Positions 58,290 to 64,000 of a stretch of 64,000 nt of DNA are shown piece after piece (the stretch's first letter is position 1; every line of letters begins with the position of its first letter). The translations under genes and the position numbers were made by a program. The notes under the pieces are model-generated. The model ran no database searches and was not told the DNA's origin. It worked only from the letters and a program-made list of their open reading frames with translations. The stretch spans positions 39,689,920 through 39,753,919 of the forward strand of contig NC_079515.1 in NCBI RefSeq assembly GCF_000801105.2, in the 5' to 3' direction. This stretch comes from Raphanus sativus. Lineage: Eukaryota; Streptophyta; Magnoliopsida; Brassicales; Brassicaceae.

Positions 58290-59340
58290 ATATTTTTTTG
58301 CTTAAATATTACTTTATTTCTTATTTCAAAATGAAATAATGACAGTACTGCTTTAAATTTCTAGATTTATTGTTCATGTTTTCATTTTTAGATTTATTAG
58401 GTATACGAGCCATACATTTTATAGTGATATCTTTTGGAACTAAAGTGAACCAAAGACATGGCAATATGTATCGAATCGTCTATATCAACACCACACCTAA
58501 ATCCCATGATCTTAAATTGATTTATAATCTTATATAGTGTTTTAACAAAGATGCAGAGAATCCATAGAGGATAAGTAACAGTAACATATAAAAAGACTTT
58601 TTGTGGCGAAATATAGTTAAATAATATATAAGTTAACAATACTAATATTGTTTTGTGTATTAAAAATAAATTAAATTTAGAAGGATTAGTTTGATATAAA
58701 ACAATTAAAATGTATCTGAAAATTTTGATATCCTAAGTATTTTTAAGAATAAAATAGGTAACATACTTAATAACATCTATTTACATAAGAGAATAAATAT
58801 CTTTAACAATAAAAACAGAAATGAAATGGGTAGGTAATAACATCTTGTATTTCCCTGAGACCCTGAGGATGGCATCACGCTCCAGGTTAGCTATCTGCTC
58901 CTGGAACTTAGAATTCTAAAAGATATCAGGCAAGACATCCAAAGCCTGGTTCACATTCGAACCAGTAGTTATGCGATGGTAAAACGCCGGCGGCTCCGGT
59001 GTCGTTATTCATGCCCATTAGTTTTATACGGTGGCGCGCTTTATAAAGCAAAACTAATAGTCAACTTCAAACTGAAACATAACAAGTCCGTATTTAGGAA
59101 CTTTATCCCACAGACCCACACTCATTTGAGCTAATAAGGCCTTATGAAGAAGAAAGTAGGCCCATTAGTGTATAATACCCAGTACGGGTCGGGTTGACGA
59201 CGCGGATTTGGAGAAAACCCTAGGCGAAATGTAATGACGCATATATAAACTTACTTGGAGATTGAAAAGGCTAGTCCTTGCGAGAGTGGCGGAGAGAGTT
59301 TATTCAGCTGAACCCTCCCTCCTGTTGTTGAACAATAGCC
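58290..59340. promoter_or_regulatory. Intergenic region and RPS19 promoter, right copy
   Basis: Equivalent to 38771-39821, with GGCCCA at 59159-59164 and the telo-box AAACCCTA at 59215-59222, followed by the RPS19 leader. The exon-like remnant on the minus strand (about 58864-59019) is also present. Confidence 0.55.
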
Positions 59341-60455
<1,115 letters not shown>

Positions 60456-60948
60456 AGATCTGAATCTTGTTTTTTTTAGTTCTTCTACTACTTTTGAAAC
60501 CAATGTCCTGTTTTTAGTCCTTTTATCTTTTTCTCTCAAGAACCATTATCAATATCATTGCTGAAGACTTCTCTCATAATGTTCAGAACTTGTTCATCTT
60601 TTTTTTGTTGGCTTCTTTGAACATCTAACTATCATCAAGACATCAACTAAAATACAAAGGCAATAAATGCTAAATGATTTAGAGGAAATGTAGCTTATAA
60701 AGAAGCTTTTAATCAAAGCTTTGAGTAAACTTGCACGTTTCAAGTGATAGAAAAAAATACACGGTGAACCTGAGTATCTGAGAATCAATTTCTCATTACT
60801 GTGACGATAACAAAAGATGGATCATGGTGTAGGAAACTCATTAACGGCTTCTTTAAATGGTAGAAGTTTTGTTTGGGCAAGTTATGATGATAATATGGAC
60901 AAGAAAAAAAGATAGTGAAGAAATGTGCAAATGGAAGGCAAAGCATCT

Positions 60949-63047
60949 TTAAAGGTCTTGCTGCTGGTACAAGAGATCGCTCATGTAAGATCCTGTTTCA
61001 CTCCAAGACGATGTACTGCAGCATCTCTTGTGTTGAGTTTTGTGAAACTTGGGATCTCGAGGTATCGTCGGGTGCTTGCTCGACCTTCAAAGGCAAACAA
61101 CAACAACAGTTTATCTGTCCGAATGAATACTCTTTGTGATGTTTCCATCAAGACGTGAACTGAACTCAGTGAGTGTTTTACTTACCTTCTGGGGACGAAT
61201 GGTCGATCAAAGTATGGCATTGGTTGTGCCTTTGGGATCAATTCTTTCCTCAGCCTTCTTAACTCTTCTTCTTCTGCTACCTTTTGTTGCCTTACTCTTT
61301 CTGCTTTGTCTTGCTCTATTAGACTCTTTTTCTCAGCAACCTGGTACACAATAAAACGACCACAAAAAAAATGAAGCCAAACTGCTGAGGATTTAGTATT
61401 AGTCACTTGACAGACTGAAAGACATGTAGAATTTCTGTGTAGGTTCAAGTTCAGGTCATTACTAAAAACTGAAACATGCATCTCTCTATAGTATACCATT
61501 GCAAGGTCTTTTACCTGGTAATCAAATTCTGCACGTTCCTTTGCTCGAATGTCTGAGTGGAGCTTTAACTCTACTGGTATTGTGATATCTTTCACATAAG
61601 GCTTAACCAGAGTCTGAAACAGAGAAGAACAACATTGCAATGTTTAATTAACCTTCTGCAAAAGCTTCTTATTTTTTGTTACTTAATACACGGAAAGAAT
61701 AGTCTCTCACCTCAGGCTCATCAGTTGTCCAGGGAAGACCTTGAGCTTTTGGGATTCTCATTTTTTCTTCTTCCATCGTCATCTCTTGTAGTTTCTTCGC
61801 TAACTCTTCTTCTTTCATTCGTCCACGTTCCTACGTACACATAGACCAACAATCACAAACAAATCATATCCTCAAAAAAGTTATCTTAATTTGATTATGT
61901 CAAGTTTTTTTACCTCAGTTCTAAGTTTGAATGGCTTCAAAGAAGTGACTTTGACCTGCTTCTTCTTAGATATTCTACTACCCATTGAAGCAGAGGAGTC
62001 CAAGCTCTGTTATAAATAGAATATCAAACTATCACTACAGTCATCAACCATACAAGGAGAGAGAGATATAGCAAGATAATCACTAAGAGTCTAAATAAAA
62101 CCATATGCTTGCAAACATTGAAAGCTAACACACACTTACATTTCTCCTGCTCCTCCTACCACCATTTGAACTTAGGCTTGAAACACTGTAAGAGAACGAA
62201 ACTGAAGTATGCATAACAAACAGTTTCAAAATTCGTAAATGAAATCTCTATTTGGTTACCTGTTGCTGCCCCATGATGAAGAAACTGAGGCAAGAGGTTG
62301 TTCTATTCCCAGATTGGTAGCTGTTAAAACCAAATCAGATGGTGAAAATGAAGAAGTCCATGTAACTTGGTCTGTCTCAGTTTCCTCTGGACACTTGGGC
62401 TGCTGCTGCTGCAGGCTCATCATCCCAGGCAACCCCCATTTCAGAGCTTTCTTAATCTTCTTATCCTCTGTTGCCTTTGCAAAGGGGAAGCAAGTAAGCT
62501 TCTCGAATGCCTTAACGAGATGCATCACTTTACCATATTCAGGGAGGCTCCTTCTGGCTTCTTCGAGCACCTTTTCTCGTCTCCTCTTCATCGAACAATC
62601 ACCAGTTTCATCTTCCTCCTCCTCCACATTCAGGCTGGATTCTCCAATTTCTACCTCTCGCTTTTTGAAGAAATCTTCATGCGAAGCACGGAGAGTTTCG
62701 TATGCAACACAAACGCATTTCTTCATGTTCTTAGCTCCACACTTACACTCCACAGACGCTGAATCCTCCTTCTTCTTCTTCTTCTTCTTCACCACCACGA
62801 ATCTCCTCTCTCTGATACGATTCCTTGGTGAAAACGCCGCCAGGCTAGGATTAAGCTTCGATCTCGTTACCTTCTCCGCGGATTCACTCGACTTCGCGAA
62901 CGGAGAGCCGGAGATCCTCACCGGAGTCTCGTGTGGGACGTTAGGATTCGAATTCTCCGATGAAACCGAAACCACTTGAGGCTTCGATTGAGATATGATC
63001 TGATCATCCATCACTAGAGTCTCAGGTTTAGCATTCTTCGACTCCAT
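60949..63047 (-). CDS. TPX2-family microtubule protein, right copy (intact)
   Basis: Seven exons, 62260-63047, 62140-62185, 61914-62006, 61711-61830, 61515-61613, 61186-61340 and 60949-61084, join in frame (1437 nt, 478 residues). The C-terminal half holds the TPX2 domain: LHSDIRAKERAEFDYQ, then LRRLRKELIPKAQPMPYFDR, and a tail rich in Ser, Cys and Trp ending LLYQQQDL. Members bind microtubules. The N-terminal half has a Lys run (8 K), an acidic EEEED stretch and Ser-rich disorder. It is collinear with AT3G01015. It ends about 490 bp from the RPS19 stop, in the opposite orientation. All introns are GT-AG. Confidence 0.9.
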
Positions 63048-63604
63048 CGAAGATGATGACAGAGTAATAAGTTCGCCAAGGGATGGATCAAAAACTCAAT
63101 CGCAACTCAAAAATTAGGGTTTCTTACGAAGTGAGTACTGATGCAAAAATTATTGGAAGGGAAGAAGAGAGGAGAGGAGGGAAAATATGGGGGCAAAATC
63201 TGACCGTTGCGACTTTTTTGGAGGCGCAATTTGTAACGGTTCGTTAATTACGGATATGGATTAGTTTTTTGATTTCAAATTTTTTGGTTTAATGCTGCAA
63301 AATTATGAATGTCCATTGGGTTAGGGCCCAAACTAACATTCGCCTGGCCTCTGTTTCTTCCTGAATGCCACGTCGGACCTTCCAATTGAAACCAAAGGTG
63401 CTTGTTCATGCTTCTTTCTTCTTTCCCTCGCCTACTAATCTCTCTGTTTCTCTACTCTCTCCCTCGCTCACTCTCCCTCGCTCACTCTCCATCTCGTTTT
63501 CTCGGGAAAGTGAAGAAAAATCTATTCTTTTAGCTCATGTTTCTTTGGTGACTAGTGAGAGTCTTTTGGCGTAATCATCTCTGAGTCCAACGAGCTTGGC
63601 GTCG

Positions 63605-64000
63605 ATGGAAGATCATCAAGAATTCGAGAAACCCATCTTCGAATTACACCCCAGGAAGGCTCGAAGCTCTCGAAATAAGAAGAAGAATGGCTTAGTAGAA
63701 TCGATGAATCATCATCACTACGAAGAGATCTTTTGCTACTACGGATTGAGGGGAAGCCCGAAGAGAACAACCACCCAGAAATCTCTAAGGATTAGGAAGC
63801 GTCTGATTCGTTGCGGAGAATGTGGTAAAGGGTTTCGATATGAGAAATGCCTGAGGAATCATACACAAACTATGCATTCGCTTGAAGAGAATAAGAAGAA
63901 GAAGAAGAGCGAAAGGGATCTGTTGTGTATCTTCAGAAGTGATGTGCAGAGGAGAAAGAGATCCAAAAGAGTTTCCAGGTACAAGAAGATTCTTCCTCCA
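63605..64000 (+). CDS. C2H2 zinc-finger protein, right copy (5' part, runs off the window)
   Basis: Open from ATG 63605 to the window end (132 codons). It includes the start MEDHQEFEKPIFELHPRK and a first finger of form CX2CX12HX4H (CGECGKGFRYEK, then HTQTMH). The second, QALGGH finger seen in the left copy would lie beyond the window. Here the run after CTCTCG has three A and keeps the frame, unlike the left copy. Confidence 0.8.
   Translation, partial: MEDHQEFEKPIFELHPRKARSSRNKKKNGLVESMNHHHYEEIFCYYGLRGSPKRTTTQKSLRIRKRLIRCGECGKGFRYEKCLRNHTQTMHSLEENKKKKKSERDLLCIFRSDVQRRKRSKRVSRYKKILPP

Overview
The window is nuclear DNA of a Brassicaceae plant, most likely Brassica or Raphanus. The evidence is a run of split genes collinear with Arabidopsis, AT-rich intergenic DNA, Brassicaceae-type Helitrons, and an L1-like LINE carrying an RNase H domain. 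Gene order from left to right is SPIRAL1-like (partial), LONGIFOLIA2, a TAF8-like histone-fold factor, TCP13, AFP4/TMAC2, an RPK2-type kinase, RPS19, a TPX2-family protein, a C2H2 zinc finger, GAUT13 and MUB1. From memory these match Arabidopsis AT3G02180 to AT3G02080 followed by AT3G01015 to AT3G01050. The two Arabidopsis blocks are far apart on chromosome 3 but adjacent here.

Bases 1-13400 are mainly mobile DNA. They hold a 5'-truncated LINE, dispersed repeats, a structurally complete LINE (5810-11890) with perfect 13-bp target-site duplications, two open ORFs and a 29-base A tail, and a 1.36-kb Helitron. Bases 14975-23330 carry LNG2 (+) converging on the TAF8-like gene (-), then TCP13 (-). 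Bases 23331-31450 are repeats: degenerate CCCTAAA-like arrays, about 645-bp tandem units, and a 2.97-kb Helitron. That Helitron sits inside the last tandem unit, and the neighbouring unit preserves its empty site. Bases 31450-50877 carry the AFP4 to MUB1 genes.

A 100-base N gap lies at 50878-50977. Everything after it (50978-64000) repeats 31457-44486. The differences are almost all one-base changes in homopolymers. AFP4 is open only in the left copy, whereas TPX2 and the start of the zinc-finger gene are open only in the right copy. I read this as two overlapping, incompletely polished contigs placed end to end, not as a biological duplication.

No operon-like system is present. Genes likely to act in shared processes are SP1L, LNG2 and TPX2 (microtubules and cell elongation), AFP4 (ABA/jasmonate repression, with CACGTG cores upstream), TCP13 (leaf growth), GAUT13 (pectin synthesis) and MUB1 (membrane-anchored ubiquitin fold). 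The RPK2-type gene is unusual: it encodes only the juxtamembrane segment, membrane helix and kinase, without the LRR ectodomain, in both copies.
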